Part shown: piece after piece, positions 15,921 through 22,283 of the stretch
Numbering within the stretch: position 1 is the stretch's first letter
How the letters are laid out: every line of letters begins with the position of its first letter
NCBI GenBank assembly: GCA_947502495.1
Contig: CANNAC010000001.1
Span: forward strand, 124,001-188,000
Source of the DNA: an uncultured Flavobacteriaceae bacterium
Lineage (GTDB): Bacteria; Bacteroidota; Bacteroidia; Flavobacteriales; Flavobacteriaceae
DNA length: 64,000 nucleotides
Direction of reading: 5' to 3'
Notes under the pieces: generated by a model
Databases searched by the model: none
Seen by the model: only the letters and a program-made list of their open reading frames with translations
Told to the model about the DNA's origin: nothing
Position numbers and translations under genes: made by a program

Positions 15921-16790
15921 TTACGCTGATAATTTGTATACCATATTAGGTGTTTTATAGTCTAAAGATAAATGTAATCTTACTTCATTGTATAAATTAA
16001 TTGCACTTTTTGCAGCTCTCTTTGCGTGTGCTACGTTTTCAAAGGTTTGATCGAGATAAAATTCGTCTTTTAGTATTCCGTTTACGCGTTCTGCCATGGC
16101 ATTTTCGTAGCAATGATTTTCTTCAGTCATGCTAATATCTATCTTTTTTCTTTTGAGTATTTGGGTGTATACATTGCTACAATACTGTATTCCTCTATCA
16201 GAGTGGTGTATTAGCCCTTTAATGTTTTTAGCTTGATAAATGGCCTTATTTATTGCTCTCACACATCCTTTAAGTTCCAAGCTATCACTTAGATCATAAC
16301 CAACTATTCTCCTAGAGTACATATCTGTTATTAAAGCTAGGTAACAAAACCCTTTAACTGTTCTAATGTATGTGATATCTGATACCCAAACTTGGTTAGC
16401 TCTAGTTACTTCTAAGTCTTTTATGATGTTATTATATTTATAAAATCGATGATAAGAGTTAGTAGTTCTAGCGCTTGTTTTCTTTCTAAGTGTTAGCATA
16501 TTATGCTTTCTAAGCACTTTAAATAGTGTATCTCGGCCTACTTTAATGTTAGCTTTAACAAACTCTTTGTCTAAAGATCTGGTAAGTTTACGAACACCTT
16601 CTCTAGGAAGGGATTTGCGTCTTTTTCTAACAATATCTATAATTTGTTGTTCTAGTTTTATACGCTTATCAGCTCTTTTTTTATGCTTATAATAAGCATT
16701 ACGTTTAAGTCCAAAACAATGAGTTATAGTTGTCAGAGAAGCAAATCCCTTAGATTTCTTTTTAGCTTTAATTAAGGCTTTATACTTAGC
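15921..16790 (-). CDS. IS3 transposase OrfB, made as OrfAB by -1 frameshift
   Basis: 289 aa from the slippery site, without a start codon of its own near the 5' end. HTH_21-like region (GFASLTTITHCFGLKRNAYY), then the rve integrase core with the DDE residues in WVSDITYIR, HHSDRGIQYCS and NAMAERVNGILKDE. The final part includes LHLSLDYKTPNMVY. The frame is intact. The run of nine A then G (16799-16790 read on the minus strand) at the end of orfA lets ribosomes slip back one base into this frame. Confidence 0.93.
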   Translation of the reverse strand, partial: AKYKALIKAKKKSKGFASLTTITHCFGLKRNAYYKHKKRADKRIKLEQQIIDIVRKRRKSLPREGVRKLTRSLDKEFVKANIKVGRDTLFKVLRKHNMLTLRKKTSARTTNSYHRFYKYNNIIKDLEVTRANQVWVSDITYIRTVKGFCYLALITDMYSRRIVGYDLSDSLELKGCVRAINKAIYQAKNIKGLIHHSDRGIQYCSNVYTQILKRKKIDISMTEENHCYENAMAERVNGILKDEFYLDQTFENVAHAKRAAKSAINLYNEVRLHLSLDYKTPNMVYKLSA

Positions 16791-17143
16791 TTTTTTTTTA
16801 GTTCATTAACCGATTTATAGCCAAGATCTTCAGCTGCAACTTCAAGATAACAATCTTGTACCATAGCATCGAGATCCTTTTTAAGTAGTAGCTTTTTAAG
16901 CTGCTCAACCTCTTTTTGAAGTGCCTTAATTCTAGATATTTCGTCTTTTGTTTCCACTTTTACTCTGGTGTTCATTAAGTCTTTACGATTATACTTTTTA
17001 ATCCACTCATTTACCGTTGTAGGTGCAATAGAGTAGAGTTTACAAAGTTCGCTCTTTGTGTGTTTTCCGGTTGTAAGTTCGGCTAAAATTTTTAATTTAA
17101 AAGGTTCGCTGTAACGTCTAATTACTTTGTCATTTCTATACAT
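16772..17143 (-). CDS. IS3 transposase OrfA
   Basis: 123 aa. The N-terminal helix-turn-helix (RRYSEPFKLKILAEL, TKSELCKLYSIAPTTVNEWI) is followed by a leucine-zipper helix (EISRIKALQKEVEQLKKLLL) and the usual short tail. It overlaps orfB. Alone it is expected to act as regulator; fused to OrfB by -1 frameshifting it forms the transposase. Confidence 0.93.
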   Translation of the reverse strand: MYRNDKVIRRYSEPFKLKILAELTTGKHTKSELCKLYSIAPTTVNEWIKKYNRKDLMNTRVKVETKDEISRIKALQKEVEQLKKLLLKKDLDAMVQDCYLEVAAEDLGYKSVNELKKKLSIKP

Positions 17144-17188
17144 AATGTTTAAAATTATGTAGCCTTATTTTAGGACGGGTCACAATTA

Positions 17189-17330
17189 AAGATAACGTGT
17201 TCGTGTATGGAAAGTTGCGTTTTTGTAAGCGAGGATTTTCCGAAGGAAAATCAGACGTAACAAAAGAGCAACAATTTTAATTTAAGCACTAATCTAGCAA
17301 TTTTTGATACACGTTGTTAGTTTTTAGTGC
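17189..17330 (+). repeat. Array repeat R4 (attC-like)
   Basis: Outer core AAAGATAAC (abuts the IS3 end), spacer GTGTTC, arm GTGTATGGAAAGTTGC, centre GCGAGGATTTTCC-GAA-GGAAAATC, arm GCAATTTTTGATACAC, spacer GTT, outer core GTTAGTTTTTAGTGC. The 5' core does not match the other end of its cassette (GTTGCCAGT), the only mismatch in the array. Confidence 0.9.
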
Positions 17331-17630
17331 TTTTTAGATTCCAATTAAATTCTTTTTTATTCATTATATTTTTCAATTCCGCAAACTTGCTAAAATTCCG
17401 TTTGAGTGATTTCCCTTTTTCCTTTTTTGGAGTTTGAGTAAATAATTCCGCAACTAGCTAAACTCCGATTGAGTAAGTTTTAGCGTAATCTATTTTTTTT
17501 TGATTCCGCAAGCAAGTTAAATAACCCATAAAATATTCCTTTTAGAAATTGAGTGAGAATTGATTTTTATATCTTTTTGGAAAATAGCATATTCATGTTA
17601 CGTTTTTAATTCCGCAAACTTGCTTAAGCA
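17331..17630 (-). other. Non-coding cassette made of degenerate repeats
   Basis: Between R4 and R5 there is no ORF longer than about 23 codons. Instead the + strand holds four diverged units: TTCCGCAAACTTGCT (about 17378), TTCCGCAACTAGCT (17446), TTCCGCAAGCAAGTT (17513) and TTCCGCAAACTTGCTT (17610). Most are followed within about 40 bp by a (T)GAGTRA element (TTTGAGTGAT, TTGAGTAAG, TTGAGTGAG). The boundaries GTTAGTTTT and AAAACTAAC match, so it behaves as a true cassette. A structured RNA or decayed gene are both possible. Confidence 0.6.
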
Positions 17631-17771
17631 TTAAAACTAACGGTTACGTATAAGAATAGTGCGGTTTTGTGTGCGAGGATTTTCCGTAGGAAAATCAGAA
17701 GTAACAAAAATGCACTGTTCATTGTTTAAGCACTAATCTACGCATTATTTTTATGCGATGTTAGCCACTGG
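17631..17771 (+). repeat. Array repeat R5 (attC-like, best-paired copy)
   Basis: Outer core AAAACTAAC, spacer GGTTAC, arm GTATAAGAATAGTGCG, centre GGATTTTCC-GTA-GGAAAATC, arm CGCATTATTTTTATGC, spacer GAT, outer core GTTAGCCACTGG. On the + strand all 16 arm positions pair, counting G-T wobbles. On the minus strand the wobbles become A-C mismatches. Confidence 0.92.
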
Positions 17772-17773
17772 TT

Positions 17774-18568
17774 TTATTTCAGTTGAAAATGGATATGATC
17801 ATCGTGTCTCACAGCTTGACAACCATGAAATCTTACTTTTCCATTTTTTAAATTCAGTCGATGTTTTAAATGAGGTTCAATAAATAGTTTTCCAATCTCA
17901 TTTCGTTTGAGAATCAGATTTGCTAATTCTCGAGTTCCTTTATTTGAAAATTTTATTTCTTTATTAATTGTACCTAAAGTGACATATTTCGTAAAATCGT
18001 ATTGCCAATTCCCTTTGTTTTTGCAAATAGAAATTTGGTCATATTCCTTTTCAGTTGGACTTTCAAAAGCTCCATAACCACTTATAGAAGGTTTTTTATT
18101 TGTAAGTTTTCCATTTTTATTTTCGTAAATCAGAGAAATATCTATTTTCTTTCCGTCGTTGTGACTCAAATGTGGGAGTAAAGGAAATTTGTCAATGAAA
18201 GGAAAATTTGCGTCTAGATAAACCATTCTGATTCCGCTATTCCGTTTTTCAAAGTCGTTAGCTATTTTTTCAATTGCTTTGTTTAATTGAGGTTTAACAT
18301 AATTTCTATTAGCTAGTTTGTAAAAGAATGAATGAGCTTGAAGAAATTCCGTTTCCTTTATTTTCTCACGACCAAAAGTTGGAGCTAAGTTTGGTATAAT
18401 TAGAAAAGTTGCAAAAATGTAAAGTGTTGCGAAAATTCCGATTCGCTTTAATCTTTTCTTTTCAGTTTTCTTATTAACTAGGATTAATGAAATAAGGTAA
18501 ATTAATCCGCCTATTTGAGTAATAGCGGTTAAAAGAAGTATAATTATAATGTAAAGTATGATTTTCAA
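17774..18568 (-). CDS. Membrane-anchored LAS-family metallopeptidase (MepA/M15-like)
   Basis: 264 aa. Two N-terminal transmembrane helices (about 3-30 and 44-64) are followed by an extracytoplasmic domain. It keeps the zinc-ligand pattern of LAS peptidases: SHNDGKKIDIS (first His and Asp, about 140-150) and RHDDHIHFQ near the C-terminus (HxH). MepA and M15 enzymes cut peptidoglycan cross-links or D-Ala-D-Ala. Activity here is inferred from these motifs. Its stop abuts the R5 core and its start is 14 bp from R6, so it fills one cassette. Confidence 0.72.
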   Translation of the reverse strand: MKIILYIIIILLLTAITQIGGLIYLISLILVNKKTEKKRLKRIGIFATLYIFATFLIIPNLAPTFGREKIKETEFLQAHSFFYKLANRNYVKPQLNKAIEKIANDFEKRNSGIRMVYLDANFPFIDKFPLLPHLSHNDGKKIDISLIYENKNGKLTNKKPSISGYGAFESPTEKEYDQISICKNKGNWQYDFTKYVTLGTINKEIKFSNKGTRELANLILKRNEIGKLFIEPHLKHRLNLKNGKVRFHGCQAVRHDDHIHFQLK

Positions 18569-18581
18569 TAGTATGTTTAAC

Positions 18582-18722
18582 TTGTGGCTAACGTTGTTGT
18601 ATAAGAATAGTTGCGGGTTTGTATGCGAGGATTTTCCGAAGGAAAATCAGACGTTACAAACACGCAACGACCTTTGATTAAGCACTAAACCGCAATTATT
18701 TTTATACGGTGTTCTACGCAGT
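18582..18722 (+). repeat. Array repeat R6 (attC-like)
   Basis: Outer core TTGTGGCTAAC, spacer GTTGTT, arm GTATAAGAATAGTTGCG, centre GGATTTTCC-GAA-GGAAAATC, arm CGCAATTATTTTTATAC, spacer GGT, outer core GTTCTACGCAGT. The two outer cores are unrelated to each other, yet each matches the far end of its own neighbouring cassette. Confidence 0.92.
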
Positions 18723-18724
18723 TT

Positions 18725-19162
18725 TTATTTTAAATATTCTATTAATAAATTCAATTCGTTTTCCGAGTATTTGAAATTATGACTGTTCGCTTGATTTCCC
18801 CATTCTTCTTTAATTGCTAAAGCGTATTTATCTTTGTTTTCGGTCAGAGAATCTTGTTTCGTTATGTATAATTTTAAATAATCAGCACCAACTTTATCTA
18901 CGATTCCATCCAAATAATTATGAAGCCGTCCTTTAGTAACGTGACACTTTTTGCAATCGGTTAAGAATAATTCCAATCCTTTTTCAAATTCAGGTGTTCG
19001 TATATCATCTTTAGAAACTAAAGGTACGTAATCTGGTTTGTCAGAAGTAAACTCTGTAATTCCGTTTATTTTGAGAATATAAAGAATTCCGAAAACCACG
19101 ATAATCGCAAGGATAGAAAATCCGAGTATTATTTTCCATAATCGTTTGATTAGTTTATTCAT
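18725..19162 (-). CDS. Membrane-anchored mono-haem cytochrome c, cassette-borne
   Basis: 145 aa. One N-terminal transmembrane anchor (about 10-31) and a small c-type cytochrome domain with CKKCH (about 70-74). A helical tail follows (NSHNFKYSENELNLLIEYLK) that resembles the last helix of class I cytochromes. No clear distal Met is obvious. It overlaps the upstream gene by 8 bp, so the two are translated together. The stop lies 2 bp from the R6 core. An electron-transfer protein as mobile cassette cargo is uncommon. Confidence 0.75.
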   Translation of the reverse strand: MNKLIKRLWKIILGFSILAIIVVFGILYILKINGITEFTSDKPDYVPLVSKDDIRTPEFEKGLELFLTDCKKCHVTKGRLHNYLDGIVDKVGADYLKLYITKQDSLTENKDKYALAIKEEWGNQANSHNFKYSENELNLLIEYLK

Positions 19163-19556
19163 TTTGGTGTTCGAGTATTAACTTGATTTTCTGTTCAGAA
19201 ATCAATTTTTTAATATCATTGAATTCCATTTGTTTTATTCCTTCAATCTCTTTTCTTGGTCGATACACTTTAATTTTCGAATAATAACTTGCCTTACTTA
19301 CAAAAAAGTATAGGTCAGTTGAATCTTTTTCTTTTGTCCAAACGTTTAATCTTTTCCAATTCTTTCCAACAATTCCGAATTCAGATGTTTCCTCATTTAC
19401 AATTATATCCGAATCTTTCGATTCATAATAAATGTTTTGATAATCGCCATATTGGTCTTCAATTTCCATTAATGAAAATCCGTAACCAATAAGTCCAACA
19501 ACTGAAATTGTCACAATTCCAAAAATCAGAAGTCCATATTTTAATGCTTTGCTCAA
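19155..19556 (-). CDS. Cassette-borne single-pass membrane protein, function unknown
   Basis: 133 aa. One hydrophobic segment at about 8-28 (YGLLIFGIVTISVVGLIGYG) with an extracytoplasmic remainder (VGKNWKRLNVWTKEKDSTDLY) that looks like a small beta-rich domain. Its 3' end overlaps the cytochrome c gene by 8 bp, so a shared role in an envelope redox or sensing step is possible but unproven. The start is 13 bp downstream of the R7 core on the minus strand. Confidence 0.7.
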   Translation of the reverse strand: MSKALKYGLLIFGIVTISVVGLIGYGFSLMEIEDQYGDYQNIYYESKDSDIIVNEETSEFGIVGKNWKRLNVWTKEKDSTDLYFFVSKASYYSKIKVYRPRKEIEGIKQMEFNDIKKLISEQKIKLILEHQNE

Positions 19557-19569
19557 TGTTTGTTTTAAA

Positions 19570-19712
19570 TTGCGTAGAACGTGTTCGTGTATGATTAGTT
19601 GCGTGTGTAAGGATCTAATTTAGTAAACAAAAACGAACCGGAGAAAATTCCGCAGGAATTTTCCAAATAGGCGTGAACCTAGCAATTAATGATACACGTT
19701 GTTGTAAACAGT
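19570..19712 (+). repeat. Array repeat R7 (attC-like, second subtype)
   Basis: Outer core TTGCGTAGAAC, spacer GTGTTC, arm GTGTATGATTAGTTGC, centre GAAAATTCC-GCA-GGAATTTTC, arm GCAATTAATGATACAC, spacer GTT, outer core GTTGTAAACAGT. It is the repeat nearest the recombinase. Confidence 0.92.
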
Positions 19713-19713
19713 T

Positions 19714-20358
19714 TTATTCACAAATTAAATTATAATCATTAACTAATTCTATTATGTCAATTTCTTCATATAGATCATTATTTAAATATGCGACGATTTC
19801 TTTACAGTCAGAAAAATATTTAATAGCCTTTGTTTTGAATTTCCGTAAAGACTTTTGAGAAATCAAAGGAGTAAGCTGAGGCTCGCCATCTCTAATTATA
19901 TAATATTCATCATCTTCTTTAAACTCTGGTTTTTTAAAATTTACAGAGACAGTAATACCTGGTAGATTAGGACTATAATTATTAGTGGTATCAATTACTT
20001 TATATACAGTTCTAGTATATAATTTCGCTTTTCCATTTATTAATTTTTTAAATAGTCTTAATTTGCGTTTTTTTATTGGAACATATTCGTAATATCCATA
20101 GTCTGGATCATAAGTGTCAAAATATATTTTATCGATTTGTGATTTATCAAAAATGACCCTTTCTTCTTCTATTTTGGTTTTAAATGCAACCCATGATCTT
20201 CCGTATGTTATTGCATTAATTTCAATCATTGGTATCAGAATTATACCTTTTAACGTGTCTCCTTTTTTTAAAATCAATTTCCCAGGAGTCCATTCATACT
20301 GTCCATAGCTAATTGCGCATACAAGAACTAAAATAATAAACATAATCTTTTTCTGCAT
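19714..20358 (-). CDS. Secreted protein, function unknown; first cassette
   Basis: 214 aa with signal peptide (to about 19, SYGQ). The mature part is basic and Tyr/Lys-rich, with an early beta strand pattern (GKLILKKGDTLKGIILIP), typical of small flavobacterial secreted proteins that I cannot place in a family. One Cys pair late in the sequence (SDCKEIV, LICE). It is the cassette next to the recombinase, with its start 12 bp from the candidate attI core and its stop 1 bp from R7. If cassettes are inserted next to the recombinase, this is the newest one. Confidence 0.75.
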   Translation of the reverse strand: MQKKIMFIILVLVCAISYGQYEWTPGKLILKKGDTLKGIILIPMIEINAITYGRSWVAFKTKIEEERVIFDKSQIDKIYFDTYDPDYGYYEYVPIKKRKLRLFKKLINGKAKLYTRTVYKVIDTTNNYSPNLPGITVSVNFKKPEFKEDDEYYIIRDGEPQLTPLISQKSLRKFKTKAIKYFSDCKEIVAYLNNDLYEEIDIIELVNDYNLICE

Positions 20359-20370
20359 TGCTTGTCTAAA

Positions 20371-20405
20371 TTGTTTACAACTGGTTATATCCTAACAAAT
20401 ATAAC
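20371..20405 (+). other. Candidate primary insertion site (attI-like)
   Basis: TTGTTTACAAC matches the far end of the first cassette (GTTGTAAACA at R7) but is not followed by a full repeat. Directly after the AAC comes an inverted pair, GTTATAT (20384-20390) and ATATAAC (20399-20405), with an 8-nt spacer. This is a layout like a simple tyrosine-recombinase core. It lies between the recombinase stop and the first cassette. Confidence 0.55.
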
Positions 20406-20417
20406 AATTTTTGGGTC

Positions 20418-21581
20418 TTATGTTCCGGATATGCCAACTTTCTCTTGCTGTTTACGGGCGTCCATAATTTGCTTTACCGCATGATCTAACGGACTGCTAA
20501 TTGCCAATAAATCCTTTTTGGCTACATGCGTATAAATCATGGTCGTTTCTGGTTTCGCATGCCCTAATAACGCTTGTATATAACGTATATCTGTTCCTTG
20601 TTCCAATAAATGTGTAGCATAACTATGTCTTAAGGTATGCGGCGTTACTCGCTTTTTAATTTGTGCCAGATTACAGGTCTTTTTTAGAAATGCACGAACA
20701 CTTTCCGAACTGTACTTGCCGTGATTCTGCCCTTCAGCAAAATAACGCTTTGGCCTATATGTGCTTAAATAATTGCGCAATAATGGTAAAAAACTTTCTG
20801 CTATGATTACATAACGATCTTTTCTTCCTTTCGCATTTCTAATCGTTATTTGCTTTCTAGCAATATCTATATGACTTAATTCTAAATTAATTAACTCGCT
20901 AATTCGTAAACCACAAGAGTAAATGATAGCAATAATGGCACGATGTTTTAAGTTTTTTGTGACACTTATTATTTGAATTACTTCTTCTAACGACAAAACA
21001 GTTGGTAACTTTTTATCTCTTTTTGGACGAACAAGTAACAATTCCTCTAAAGAAATAGTCGGATAGTAGTTTTTAAAAATTTTTAAAGCACTAATAAACT
21101 GTCGTTGCTTACTAATAGAATATTGTCTTCTTATATAAATATCTTCAATATACAGTTCTGCATGCCTATTGTTTAAGGAATCAACCAGTTCTTTATGATG
21201 GTAAGCTATAAAATCTGCAGTTAAAAAAGTATAGGTATCTATAGTGCTTTGGCTATATCTTTTGCCTCTTAAGTATTTGTAAAAACCATTTAAAATGGCT
21301 TTTTGCTCCGTAGTAAGTTGAGAAGTATTATGAAATACTTTTATTGGCGCACTTTTCTTAAGAATAGAATCATCAATAGTATATGCATGGAATTTTTTTC
21401 TAATATTTTGTAGATTTTCCGAAGATCGTATCACATACCATTTTTGCAAACTCGCACTCCATTTTCTGCCAGGAATAGTCCGTACCAATTGGATGACTGC
21501 CTGATTGTAATCAAAACAAATTAAAATTTGCTCTGCTTTATTATGATACTTCGGTTTTAACGTTATAATTATATTTTCCAT
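20418..21581 (-). CDS. XerC/D-like tyrosine recombinase of the cassette array
   Basis: 387 aa. Residues 1-70 form an extra domain with IPGRKWSASLQKWYV (36-50), a pattern like the HARP DNA-binding domain and like the N-termini of some Bacteroidota integrases. About 90-180 is a SAM-like core-binding domain (YSQSTIDTYTFLTADFI). The catalytic domain shows Arg226 (GLRISEL), Lys251 or Lys254 (NAKGRKDRY), His315 and Arg318 (HTLRHSYATHL), His341 (LLGHA) and Tyr350 (TTMIYTH), followed by SPLD. Only about 55 residues separate the beta-hairpin Lys from HTLRH, so the extra segment that marks integron IntI proteins appears to be absent. It is complete and oriented with the cassettes, 60 bp from the first. 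Confidence 0.93.
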   Translation of the reverse strand: MENIIITLKPKYHNKAEQILICFDYNQAVIQLVRTIPGRKWSASLQKWYVIRSSENLQNIRKKFHAYTIDDSILKKSAPIKVFHNTSQLTTEQKAILNGFYKYLRGKRYSQSTIDTYTFLTADFIAYHHKELVDSLNNRHAELYIEDIYIRRQYSISKQRQFISALKIFKNYYPTISLEELLLVRPKRDKKLPTVLSLEEVIQIISVTKNLKHRAIIAIIYSCGLRISELINLELSHIDIARKQITIRNAKGRKDRYVIIAESFLPLLRNYLSTYRPKRYFAEGQNHGKYSSESVRAFLKKTCNLAQIKKRVTPHTLRHSYATHLLEQGTDIRYIQALLGHAKPETTMIYTHVAKKDLLAISSPLDHAVKQIMDARKQQEKVGISGT

Positions 21582-21643
21582 GATTTTTTATTAAAGGACT
21601 AACCTTTAAATATAGAAAATAAACGACACAAAAGCAAGTAGAT

Positions 21644-22198
21644 TTACTTCCACTTTATATTACAACCAATACTGGGTTTTTGAAGTTTTGTATTTTCCGT
21701 TTTATTTAACACACAATCTAAAGCATGATGTAGATCTAATCCTGTAACAGCAACACCATTTCCTGGTCTAGAATCGTCTAATTGTCCGCGATACACCAAA
21801 AGTAAATCGGCATTAAAAACGTAAAAATCTGGAGTACAAGCGGCGTCATAAGCTTTTGCTATTTCTTGGGTTTCGTCATATAAATACGGGAAAGGATATT
21901 GGTTTTCTTTTGCGTGCTCCTTCATTTCTGCCGGTCCGTCTTGCGGATAATTTTTTGCGTCATTACTAGAAATAGCTATAAATCGAACACCTAAATCTTC
22001 ATATTGCTTTGCCATTGTTACTAAAATCGGATTTACATGAATTACAAACGGACAATGGTTGCATATAAACATAATAACAGTTGCTTGGTTTCCTTTTAAT
22101 TGCGGAAGTGGTAATCGTTTACCGGAAACGGTATCCATCAATTCAAAATTGGGAGCTTTTGTACCCAGCGGAAGCATATTCGAAAGTGTTCTTGCCAT
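21644..22198 (-). CDS. Thioredoxin-fold redoxin (AhpC/TSA family)
   Basis: 184 aa, cytosolic. The fold is evident from GTKAPNFELMDTVSG, KGNQATVIMFICNHCPFV, RFIAISSNDAKNYPQDGP and a late ACTPDFYVF (cis-Pro). The active-site region NHCPF has a single Cys in place of the CxxC of thioredoxins, as in a common branch of family proteins. It may be a peroxidase or thiol protein; no substrate can be named. It is a chromosomal flank of the cassette array. Confidence 0.88.
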   Translation of the reverse strand: MARTLSNMLPLGTKAPNFELMDTVSGKRLPLPQLKGNQATVIMFICNHCPFVIHVNPILVTMAKQYEDLGVRFIAISSNDAKNYPQDGPAEMKEHAKENQYPFPYLYDETQEIAKAYDAACTPDFYVFNADLLLVYRGQLDDSRPGNGVAVTGLDLHHALDCVLNKTENTKLQKPSIGCNIKWK

Positions 22199-22283
22199 AA
22201 CTTAATTTTTGACTAATGTAAAAAAATAAAAATCCAAAAAGCAAAATCTAAATTCCAAAAACAATATTTTGTACATTTAGCGC

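Larger units (their letters stand above)
15882..17182 (-). mobile_element. IS3-family element (IS150 group)
   Basis: 1301 bp. The ends are inverted repeats: the left starts TGTCTTGTCCTGAAATACGG, the right (reverse complement) TGACCCGTCCTAAAATAAGG, both continuing CTACA. They match at 19 of about 25 positions. The flanks (CATATA and CAATTA) show no 3-4 bp target duplication, which suggests a deletion or exchange after insertion. It carries orfA and orfB with a frameshift signal. Confidence 0.9.

Noticed and set aside
11899-19712. Array repeats as a CRISPR locus
   Set aside because: Units are about 140 bp, separated by genes of 0.3-1.3 kb, with no short spacers and no cas genes.
14051-19712. 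Repeats as canonical integron attC sites
   Set aside because: Outer cores do not fit RYYYAAC/GTTRRRY beyond AAC/GTT (for example GTTCTACGC, GTTGTAAAC) and no IntI is present; only the organisation and fold are attC-like.
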